64,000 bases of DNA from contig JAGPYM010000006.1 of NCBI GenBank assembly GCA_020736575.1, positions 1,116,001 through 1,180,000 on the forward strand, written 5' to 3'. Below are positions 45,546 to 53,543 of this stretch, piece by piece (within the stretch, counting starts at the first letter, position 1; the number at the start of each line of letters is the position of its first letter). The stretch is from Thelonectria olida (Eukaryota; Ascomycota; Sordariomycetes; Hypocreales; Nectriaceae). The notes beneath the pieces were generated by a model. The model was not told the origin of the DNA and searched no databases. It worked only from the letters and a program-made list of their open reading frames with translations. Made by a program: the position numbers and the translations under genes.

Positions 45546-45803
45546 ATGCAAACACTCCCCTTCCTCGATCCCCCGGCGCCAGGACTCGGGTGTCCTCACT
45601 GCCCGAAATGCTTTTCAAGCAAGGGAGCCTTTCGAAACCATCTAAGGAGGCTGCACCAAACAATAAAAGACAAACAGCCTCGAGACGTCCTTACGCAACG
45701 ATTCCATGTTCAGGGAGAGACTACTCTTGCAGATTTTCTGGCTCTTAGTCATATCAAATTTTCTCTTGATACTACGCAAGGCTGTACTAGTAGCATCGAA
45801 TAA
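45546..45803 (+). CDS. Mini protein with one C2H2 zinc finger
   Basis: 85 codons. Residues 16-37 fit the classical finger C-x2-C-x3-F-x5-F-x2-H-x4-H (start GCPHCPKCF, end NHLRRLH). The rest (LADFLALSHIKFSLD) is not recognised. Either this is a stand-alone mini protein, an exon of a larger gene whose other exons I could not find, or the remnant of a bigger C2H2 protein. Codon bias is weaker than for the neighbour at 44545. The chance that a random ORF matches the full finger pattern with its aromatic spacing is low, so coding origin is likely even if the gene is broken. Confidence 0.4.
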   Translation: MQTLPFLDPPAPGLGCPHCPKCFSSKGAFRNHLRRLHQTIKDKQPRDVLTQRFHVQGETTLADFLALSHIKFSLDTTQGCTSSIE

Positions 45804-45984
45804 CAAAACGCCGTGGATGATTATACAGTATGCCATCTCCAAAACCTCTTCGCCAGCTACCCATATGCAAGGAAATGGCGTATTCATCGTTCGTCGCCGG
45901 CCGTGTGTACTCGTCTCGGCCATGTTTTCTCAACAGTTCTACTTTATCCATCCCACCACGCCCTTCTCTCAACGCAGCTTCGCA

Positions 45985-48600
45985 TTATCGTAACATATAT
46001 GATAGGTCGGGAAGACCCCGAAGGATGGTTGCGACGATTTCATCGTATTTTGGGGAGTCGCTTTGTGGAGAATTGTCTATGCGAGAGTCGTCATTCGGAG
46101 AGGCGTCTTTTAGGGCGTCGTCTTTTAGAGAATTATCTTTAGGTGGGGGGGTTGGAGGTTTGCGAGGTGTTGTAGGCGAGGTTTGTATAGTAGAGGGATT
46201 GCCTTCCAGAACCCTGGGAGGTTGTGACAGTAGTGAAAGGGCTTTCCGGGTATGAATAGGGAGGTCCTTGGTCGGTGGTAGGGGCGGCTTCGGCGAACCA
46301 TCTAGGAAGTTCACATTGCCGAAAGCCCATGATTGTGGCCGGCTCTTGTCCTTCACTGAGTGCATTGCCTTGCTTGGAATCAAATCTTCAGACAAGATAG
46401 CATCGAGTGAGGTACGCGTTGCCCAGCTTACAGTAGATGACTTCGAATGACTGTGGGGAAGGAACCCTTGAGTTGCAGAGGTATCCGTGGAGTGTCGGGT
46501 CATGTCAGTCCAACTTGCGGTTGATCCCTTGGATAGACTGTTGGGAATGAATCCTTGAGTGGGTGGAGCATCGAATGAAGATCGCGGTGCTTCGGCCCAG
46601 TCCGCCATCGAGCTTGAAGTCTTTGAAGCAGTGCCAGCACCACTATCTGATGGCGTAACCACTTCTGTGAAGCTAGATGCGTCGGCTGCCTTGGTCGTGG
46701 CATTGCTTTCTATAGCCTCGCTGATAGAGGGGAATGTTCCGTTGGTTTGGTCGGTTGGTGAGGAAACCATCTCGCCCCAGTCATCGTCATCATCTTCATC
46801 GTCCTTGTCGTCTTCCTCCTCGTCATCCGACTGTGCTTGTGCTGTATGTGGCGGTTGTGCCAAAGGGGATGTTGGTGAAGTGAGTGGCTGAACCGGTTGA
46901 ACTACTGGACTGATCGGCTTCAGTTTGGGTAGTGCAGGTGCAGACAACTTTGCCGGGACAGTAGATTCGGCCACGGGAGGTTTGTCAGAAATAGGAGGAG
47001 GATCTGCAACAGTTGGCGATGATACTGGGCTGCTACTCCAGCCAAAGGCTGGCGCAACAGGCGAGAGAGCTGTCGCTTTTGAAGCAACAGATGTTTGTCT
47101 CGAATGGCTTTTCCGGCCAAGAAGCTCCGAGATTTCTACAGGCGGTGCTGAGGAGTCCCAGTTGAAGATTTTGGCCCCAGCAGGGCCGGTTCTTCGACCG
47201 AGCACAACTCGGCCCGTAATGGAGTCTTCCTCCATCCAGCGTCGCACAATCCGTATAGCTTGTCCCCGAACTTGAGATGAGTTCCAGTTGACGCGCACGT
47301 AGTTTTCGTCATCTCCCAGGTCGTGTTTCCGCATTGATCCAGGACGGGAAATTAGATACCAAGCTTTGCGCTCGCCAGAGGAGGCAAAGGTGTCGTCAAT
47401 GATGACATCTGGTACAGGCTCAGGTGGAGGAAATGAGCTCTTTTCAGAGGAGAACAGCTCGTCTACCTTGAATACATCGATCGAAAAGGGATCCGAAGGT
47501 GGTTTGACCTTGAGCTTTGGCTCTTTGGGAGCTTCGCGCAGAACCGCCGTTTGGGTCGTCTCAACTGAGCTCTGGAGAGTATTCCATCGCACCTCCTCTA
47601 TTTGATGTTCCTCGTCAACACTTGCTTCTGATAGTTCTGAATCCTCGCGAGTGATCACGTTAAGCTCCTCCTGACGTTCGTGAGTTGGCCCGATTGCGGT
47701 CAGACGGTCTTCTGGAGGCAACTTGATAGGAGGGGGTTTTTCTCGAGGTGCTGGTTTCGCCTCAGGGGTTTGCTCTTCGGCCTTTATAGCTTTTTCCGCC
47801 TCCAACTCAGGTTCGGGCTCCTGTGGCGATTCCACAAGAGGTCCGAGGTCGAGAGACTCAGGTATTACCAATCCCTCAGACCTTGGCTCTGGACTTGGTA
47901 TAGGCGATGCATTGCTCGAAGTCTTCCTTAATGATGGCTCCATAGGAGACACACTTCGACTCCTCCTTTCCATTCCGTCGAACATTTCCACCAAGTTTTG
48001 AACTTTCGATGCCTGTCGCGATCCTTTTGCTTGTATGTCGACATGAATCGCCGGCCCGGGTGGTGGTTGCTCTGGCGATCCAGGTCGTTCCACAGGCTCC
48101 TTCGCTTTCCCATTCAAGTTTTCGGCTGGAGGCTCAACACCATGACTTTTCCATGCATCTTCCACAATTGGCCTGGGCGAAACGGAAAAGGCTCTCGGCG
48201 TAAGATATCTGTCTCTGGAAGGTTCCCGGCGCGCCCCCTCGCCGAGACTGATGGCAGAATCCCCATTTCTTTCGTCCTTCCTCACGCGGGCCACTTCCAA
48301 CGTAGTCAACTGTCCCCAAACCTCCGGCGATGGCGATGGCAATCTCGACGCCGGGCCACTCCCACTTCCGTCCAGCGGTCGCAAACCAGGACTCCTCCCC
48401 CACCGAGGACTTTCCTTCCCTGGCTCGTTCCAGCCACCCCACGCATCGTCATCGTCCCAAGGCGTCCGCGCAGGTGAAAGGCGATTGGGACTGTGGTCGG
48501 CAGAGGTTGAGAAATGCGCGCTGGGCGGCGGCGCCGGCAGGTCTATCTTCGGAGGGGAGTAGTCGGTTGTGGTCCAAGGGGAACCCCAGGGATCTTCCAT
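45985..48600 (-). CDS. Large disordered conserved fungal protein, unknown function
   Basis: The frame is open from an ATG at 48636 (883 codons), but the ATG at 48600, giving MEDPWGSPW and 871 residues, looks the more natural start. Most of the chain is Pro/Ser/Glu-rich and disordered, with acidic runs. Islands that look constrained are the N-terminal MEDPWGSPW and DDDDAWGGW, KVQNLVEMFDGM, and a folded-looking core at about 409-483 (RKAWYLISRPGSMRKH, DDENYVRVNW, RGQAIRIVRRWMEEDSI, GRVVLG, KIFNWDSS). The core contains RVNW, which fits the RVxF/W docking motif of protein phosphatase 1, a possible but untested link. The C-terminus carries a pentapeptide-repeat tract before a conserved-looking ATILRGLPDLSYML end. 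No introns. I cannot name a family. Confidence 0.75.
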   Translation of the reverse strand: MEDPWGSPWTTTDYSPPKIDLPAPPPSAHFSTSADHSPNRLSPARTPWDDDDAWGGWNEPGKESPRWGRSPGLRPLDGSGSGPASRLPSPSPEVWGQLTTLEVARVRKDERNGDSAISLGEGARREPSRDRYLTPRAFSVSPRPIVEDAWKSHGVEPPAENLNGKAKEPVERPGSPEQPPPGPAIHVDIQAKGSRQASKVQNLVEMFDGMERRSRSVSPMEPSLRKTSSNASPIPSPEPRSEGLVIPESLDLGPLVESPQEPEPELEAEKAIKAEEQTPEAKPAPREKPPPIKLPPEDRLTAIGPTHERQEELNVITREDSELSEASVDEEHQIEEVRWNTLQSSVETTQTAVLREAPKEPKLKVKPPSDPFSIDVFKVDELFSSEKSSFPPPEPVPDVIIDDTFASSGERKAWYLISRPGSMRKHDLGDDENYVRVNWNSSQVRGQAIRIVRRWMEEDSITGRVVLGRRTGPAGAKIFNWDSSAPPVEISELLGRKSHSRQTSVASKATALSPVAPAFGWSSSPVSSPTVADPPPISDKPPVAESTVPAKLSAPALPKLKPISPVVQPVQPLTSPTSPLAQPPHTAQAQSDDEEEDDKDDEDDDDDWGEMVSSPTDQTNGTFPSISEAIESNATTKAADASSFTEVVTPSDSGAGTASKTSSSMADWAEAPRSSFDAPPTQGFIPNSLSKGSTASWTDMTRHSTDTSATQGFLPHSHSKSSTVSWATRTSLDAILSEDLIPSKAMHSVKDKSRPQSWAFGNVNFLDGSPKPPLPPTKDLPIHTRKALSLLSQPPRVLEGNPSTIQTSPTTPRKPPTPPPKDNSLKDDALKDASPNDDSRIDNSPQSDSPKYDEIVATILRGLPDLSYMLR
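46042..46137 (-). repeat. Degenerate 15-bp tandem repeat coding a pentapeptide
   Basis: Reads in protein as six or so units of the type xSLKD / DALKD / ASPND / DSRID / NSPQS / DSPKY. Period 5 residues (15 bp), kept in frame. Located 18 codons before the stop. Confidence 0.55.
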
Positions 48601-49384
48601 GCTGGACAAACGAACATGTCGCGCGGCCAAGGACACGAGAGAGGCGGATTAAAGTGAAGACGAGCAAAGGCTATCGATGTCGAATTATCATGGCGAGTGG
48701 GCGATCGGTCGAGGAAAGGAAGCCGAAGAGGGTGACACGGAAGATTCTGTGGCGCGGGCTTGCAGGATAGGATTGCGCGGCGTCATGCAATGACGCAAGT
48801 TGGATGCTCGGAGGAACGGGCGATATTAAGGACGGAAAATCACCAACAGTCGATGTCGGAGGAGAAACGGTCGAGGGAAAGGGCTGGCGAAAGCAATTGT
48901 TTATCTTGTGTAGGAATGACGATGCAAATGCAATGTCCAAGTTGAGCTTGCGAGTTGTCAGGGGCGCGCCCCCGGCCTCAGAATTGGCCCCGCCAACTCC
49001 GTCCATCCCGGCCGATTCGCTCCACTCAGACAACCTCATCGGTTAAGTTATACGATGCATTGATTACTCCGTAGGCAGGCCCAACAATAATAGAAGCCAC
49101 GTCATGATTGTGATACGAAGGCATTTCATATGCCCGTGCTAATGCTCTAGTGGGAGGGTCCTCGTCATATATCTACTGCGCCAGGAAGAATAAAACAATT
49201 GCAAATACCCCATGAGATCCAGCGATAAACTTGGACAGAAACATGTATCCGTCTCCGCCTTGAGATTCCGGTGCCTATTCCCTGTGAACACCGTAAAAGA
49301 CAGCATATACCCCTGCACTCCAGCGCTAATTAGAAGTTATTCCGAATGATTTTACCATTGAGCTCCATCATGACTTTTGTTTGT
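48601..49384. promoter_or_regulatory. Upstream region of the disordered protein gene, with GC palindrome
   Basis: Contains the presumptive promoter of the minus-strand gene starting at 48600 and the 3' end of CAF-1. A perfect 12-bp palindrome GGGGCGCGCCCC lies at 48961-48972. No gene seen. Confidence 0.45.
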
Positions 49385-51329
49385 TCACGACACAATCTCA
49401 TGCCCAGGCTTCAGCGCCCATGACTTCTGCCGACCTGGCCCCCTTTTCTCTGCCACGTGTTCCAGGGTGTTCTTTACTTCAGTTCTTGACACACTGTCGC
49501 GGAACTGGTGAAAGACAAAGTCGATGATTCCGAGCTTTGACAGGGCCGCGTTGTCAAGGATGGCCTTCTTCACGTCGTCCAGAATCTCAGCCTTGACCAT
49601 CTTTGGGACGTCAGCCGAGGGAGGCCCACCAGTCAGGGCTGCAAAGGCATTGACGGCGCGAGCTGGAGGAGGCAACATATTAGAGCCCGGCCCAGAACTT
49701 GTCTTGGCTGCCTTGGTCTTGACATCAGGCTCCCAGTATTGAGTTGAGAAAGGATCAATGCCCCAACTTTGCTCCAAGCCTTCTAAGTCCGAGTTAGCTT
49801 GAGTCGTCAAGTGCACACATGATATGTACTTACCATGCATAAACTCCATCCGATGTTCGTAGACGATTTGGTTGTGTGCTGATTGCTCATCGCTTTCGAA
49901 ACATATTCCCGTGCTGTCTGGCTCCAATGTGTTTGCAAAAATGCGCCGAGACAATCCGGCATCTTCTGAGTCGTCAAGAAACTCCTCCATGTCGTCCTCA
50001 TCATCGAGCTCCTCTTCATCGTCGTCCATATCCAGATCCTCACCCTCCTCTTCCTCTTGCCACTCTGCCTCAGAGTCATAGTCATAATCAAGGGGCAGTT
50101 GTCTTCTCATAGGGTTGCGAGCCAGTTCGCTCATGTTGTCCTTTCCAAGGGCAAATGATTTGAAAGTTATAGTTCCGCAGTATGGTGGTCGAACGTCTCG
50201 TGAAAATGCAATTACCTTCATTGGAATCTTGCTGAGCTTCTCGCGAGCTTGTCCCATGATCTTACGGGCTTGGTCTGGATCTGTCGTGTCTGATCGTTCA
50301 GTTTCCTTGTAAACCTGCTCCATGATGTGCTTCACTGGGTGGTAGAGCTTCCCTCGTTTGGGGGGCTTAGTGGGAAATGCGAAGAGAGCCATAGCATCAA
50401 AACCCTTCACCTCATCAGCTCGCTTGCCACTGACGCACTCATCCAAGATCCGTGACTTGACTTCTCGTGTCTCATCATCCATCTGCGGTCCAACAGGTGC
50501 CATAATAGTGTGTTCCTTGACGAAGAAAGGCTTGAACAACTTCTCATATTCGGTCTTGGTCTCCTTGAGGGCGGGGGTGGCAGGACTGGCATCTCTCGTT
50601 GATTGATCGTTGGTCGAAGTAGTATCGGGCTTCTTTGGTGTTTTGTTGACGCCAAAGAAATTCGCCAGTGTCGGTTGGCTTCGAGCCTTCTTGTCCTTTT
50701 GCTCCTGTATCCGCTTCTGCTCCTCCTCCTTCTTGCGCTTCTTGGTGGCCCTCTCCTCGTCTGCCTTGGCTTTCTCAGCAGCCTTCTCCTTGGCTCGAGC
50801 CGCCTTTTCCTCCTCAATTCGAGCCTTCTCTGCAGCCTTTGCAGCCTTCGCCTCCTCGCGCTCCTTCTTCTGATCAGCAAGCTCCTTATCACGAGCCGCC
50901 TTTTCAGTTGGCGTAAGACGCTTTCGCTTTGCCTGGGGGTTTGGTGTTGACTTAGACTGGGCGCCCATGGTCGTAGCGGGGGTTTTTGTTTCTGTTGTCT
51001 TCGTTGGGGTTTGGGGAGATGGCGACTTTCGGTTGGGAGTGCTACTCTCAGCTGTCAAGCCAGGGGATCCTTCTGTTGACTTCTGGGAGCCGAGTTTGGT
51101 GATCGGTGGTAACACTTCCAGGGTCAGCGTGGTTCATTGTTGGTGGTGTGTCAAACTCACGGCAGTCGCCGACAGGCTGAATCGTAGCAACCGCGGGCGG
51201 CTTAGCTTCCCCTGCATCCCCTACCTTGATGACATCGCCGGCGAAGTCATCATGGCTTCTTTTGCGGCACGTAGCCTCAGACTCCTGGATATTAGGTGAC
51301 ATTTCAAGAAGAGGCATTGATGAGGTCAT
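49385..51329 (-). CDS. cac1: Chromatin assembly factor 1 large subunit (p150/Cac1/Rlf2)
   Basis: Exons 51329-51161, 51114-49834 and 49782-49385 give 615 residues. CAF-1 deposits H3-H4 on newly replicated DNA in the nucleus and is tethered by PCNA. The order fits the family: a disordered N-terminus; a charged KER region (about 126-201) of alternating Lys/Glu/Arg/Ala; a canonical PIP box QPTLANFF at 203-210; the p150 core from EYEKLFKPFFVKEHT through MALFAFPTKPPKRGKLYHPV and VRPPYCGTITFKSF; the acidic ED domain (DYDYDSEAEW followed by a long Glu/Asp run) and EGLEQSWGIDPFSTQYWEP; and a winged-helix C-terminus (DDVKKAILDNAALSKLGIID ... FVFHQFRDSVSRTEVKNTLE). The second intron, 49783-49833, is 51 nt long and contains no stop. 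Alternative starts exist at residues 5 and 10. Confidence 0.92.
49783..49833 (-). other. Stop-free 3n intron in CAF-1
   Basis: GTAAGT donor, CTAAC branch and TTAG acceptor are all good, yet the 51 nt are in frame and without stop, so retention would insert 17 residues just before EGLEQSWGID in the ED region. Splicing is favoured by the signals. Confidence 0.65.
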
Positions 51330-52484
51330 GAGCTGGTCAGCTCGCTCTCAGGGATGTGTTTTCGATGCAGCGATGTGATGGTGGAGTTGGTATAATCGCA
51401 CTCGGCGATTAGGGGAGATTCGAGCCGAGTTTATGCACGAACAAGGAGACAAACAAAGATGCATATGAATCACAAATACGATTCAGAACGATGAAAAAAG
51501 ATCTCGCGTGGATTAATAGGACAATTCGTCACTTGTAGCTTCACACGAGGTCAGGGTGTGGCATGTTGGGGTTAGAAAGTTAAGGAAGCATTGACCCCGG
51601 GAAGGAACGAAGACGCGACGTCGCGTTGATTTGGCGCGCCACAGGGGGCAATTTACGCGTTGATGCCTGGTGAGAACGCGACCAGCCACACTCTACGGCT
51701 AACCGTCGGCTAGATCAATATGGCTGTGCAGATCAGATTGACATCCTTTGACCTGCGCGCTTGCGGCTAGTGCGGCTTTCTTGGCGCTATGGTGATCTGC
51801 CATGCCACTTCAAAAAGACCCTCGACCCTCAAAAATGCCATCATAATCAACATGGAGATCGACAATGACGTTTTGCGGGATTCGGTCCTGGAGAAGAAGC
51901 CAAGGTCCGATCAACAAAATTGATTGGCTGTTAAGCTTTCAGCTGATGTAACTAACCTCAGGGAGTCCGTAACATCGCTGCGGCAAAGAACGTAACAGAC
52001 AACATTGTGGTCCACGGATACGAGAGGGAGCCGACGATCCCTTCATTAAGACCCACGTTGCAGCACATTTACCGCTGGACCAATTCATCACATGAGGGGC
52101 TTTAGGGTCATCATGAATGCTGTCTCATTGGTCTTCTTATTAAGATGCTTTTTTGTCTTGAGAGGTTTCTCGTGCATTAAGTGCCTTCAGCCAACCCCTG
52201 AAGCCATGTTCTAACCACAAAGGCACGCCTCTCGAAAAACCATGAAGTACATACTCGTACAGTAGCGAGGGGATTCTTTGAAAACAACCTAAAAAATGGG
52301 GTATCAGACCCAAGGAAACGACAGTAGATGTGCAAGCAAGTAGAAAATGCTAAAAACGCCGACCAATGCAAGAGGATTTGTCCAAGGACCAGGTGACACG
52401 TTGACGAATGAATCATAAAAGACTGCGTGTCTGCCGAATCGTCGCGTCGTAGTTTGCAAGCCACAGGTGGTATCATACCATGAC
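51330..52484. promoter_or_regulatory. Upstream region of CAF-1
   Basis: Holds the CAF-1 promoter and the 3' flank of the gene at 52485; both neighbours are on minus. No ORF of substance. G1/S-type sites are listed separately. Confidence 0.5.
51613..51681. promoter_or_regulatory. Cluster of MCB/E2F-like G1/S sites upstream of CAF-1
   Basis: Within 69 bp: a perfect 14-bp palindrome ACGCGACGTCGCGT (51613-51626) holding two inverted ACGCGA cores, an E2F-consensus TTTGGCGC (51630-51637) overlapping GGCGCGCC, a canonical MluI box ACGCGT (51655-51660) and one more ACGCGA (51676-51681). They lie 284-352 bp before the CAF-1 ATG. MBF/DSC1 in yeasts and E2F in animals drive S-phase genes through these sequences; CAF-1 is such a gene. 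Function here is inferred. Confidence 0.6.
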
Positions 52485-53543
52485 TTAATCAGGGTTGGCA
52501 ATGAAAAGGCGGCCAGAGGTGAGGGTAGATGTTCGCTCATCGACACTTCCACGTCTCCTAAGTTCGTCGGCGGTCTTGACGCTCTTTTCTCTCGTAAGCG
52601 CCGAGTGCATGAGCGAGTTGGCGGCCAATCTAGGGGCGCTTCCGAGCTCTCCGACGTTGTCAGCGCGCTCAGCGCTGCTGCCGCTTCGTGTGCTTCGCGC
52701 CTTGCCGCTAGCTGCGTCATCCGCTCCACCAATGATTTCTTGAGAAGCTGTCTCAACCAAGCTGCCAGTCCGCTCAGGGGTGTCGCCAGGGCTGTATCGC
52801 CGACCACTCTGGCTTCCCATGCCACCTGATGATCTGTATCCGAGTCCTCGACGGCCGCTGGCAGTACTGCTCCTGCCACTGCTACCCGTTCGACGATGTT
52901 GCGGCCGGGGGAGGTCTTCATCGTCACTGCTCTCGCCCTCGACTTCAGTGGCACTCAATCGCATGGGCACTCCTCCAACACCAACGTGATTCTCTCCGGG
53001 GGCGTATCCTACGACGGGCGTCTTGGCATGATGTCTGATCTTGGGAAGCTTGCCAGAGACCTTGCCGCCGGTGCTGAGTCCAGTACTCGTGCGGCCAGTG
53101 GCGCCAGGACCAGTGCTGCCTCGACCGCCAGTGACTTCAAGAGCTGCGCGCATCTTAGCAGCTCGTTGTTGGGCCGCTATTCGCGGGTCTTCATATTGAG
53201 AACGGTCGCACCACACGGTTGCCTTTTGCTTGCGTAGGAGAGCGACGTAGCCCGAGGGCTGAGGACTGGCGCCACCAGACCGGCTAGAAGTGGATCGACG
53301 GAGTTCGCTGTTGGAAGAGGTACGGTAGGCGGCGGGAGGAGGAATGCTTGAGGCGGTGCTGAAAGTATTCACGGAAGGCGAACGGCGTGTGTGTGAGGCA
53401 TTCATACCCGGCTGGGCGAGGTGCGTCGCCATCGGATTTTGGAGTTGCATGGGGAAAACGTTGGAGGAGGTTGTTCGAGAGCGAGAATGTCCGTAGGCGT
53501 TGGTGTGGTCCAGGGGGCCTCGCATACCCTGCGGCTCCAACAT
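52485..53543 (-). CDS. Conserved disordered fungal protein of unknown function
   Basis: A single exon of 352 codons, basic and rich in Ser, Arg, Gly and Thr. The one segment that looks structured is about residues 97-137 (PSGYVALLRKQKATVWCDRS, then QYEDPRIAAQQRAAKMRAAL), which I believe recurs in other filamentous fungi but cannot verify here. Other short islands are VGVGGVPMRLSATEVEGESS with SDDEDLPRP, and the RS-rich tract after it. No signal peptide or membrane segment. The leader carries (ACC)7 about 55-75 nt before the ATG on the coding strand. Function unknown. Confidence 0.72.
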   Translation of the reverse strand: MLEPQGMRGPLDHTNAYGHSRSRTTSSNVFPMQLQNPMATHLAQPGMNASHTRRSPSVNTFSTASSIPPPAAYRTSSNSELRRSTSSRSGGASPQPSGYVALLRKQKATVWCDRSQYEDPRIAAQQRAAKMRAALEVTGGRGSTGPGATGRTSTGLSTGGKVSGKLPKIRHHAKTPVVGYAPGENHVGVGGVPMRLSATEVEGESSDDEDLPRPQHRRTGSSGRSSTASGRRGLGYRSSGGMGSQSGRRYSPGDTPERTGSLVETASQEIIGGADDAASGKARSTRSGSSAERADNVGELGSAPRLAANSLMHSALTREKSVKTADELRRRGSVDERTSTLTSGRLFIANPD

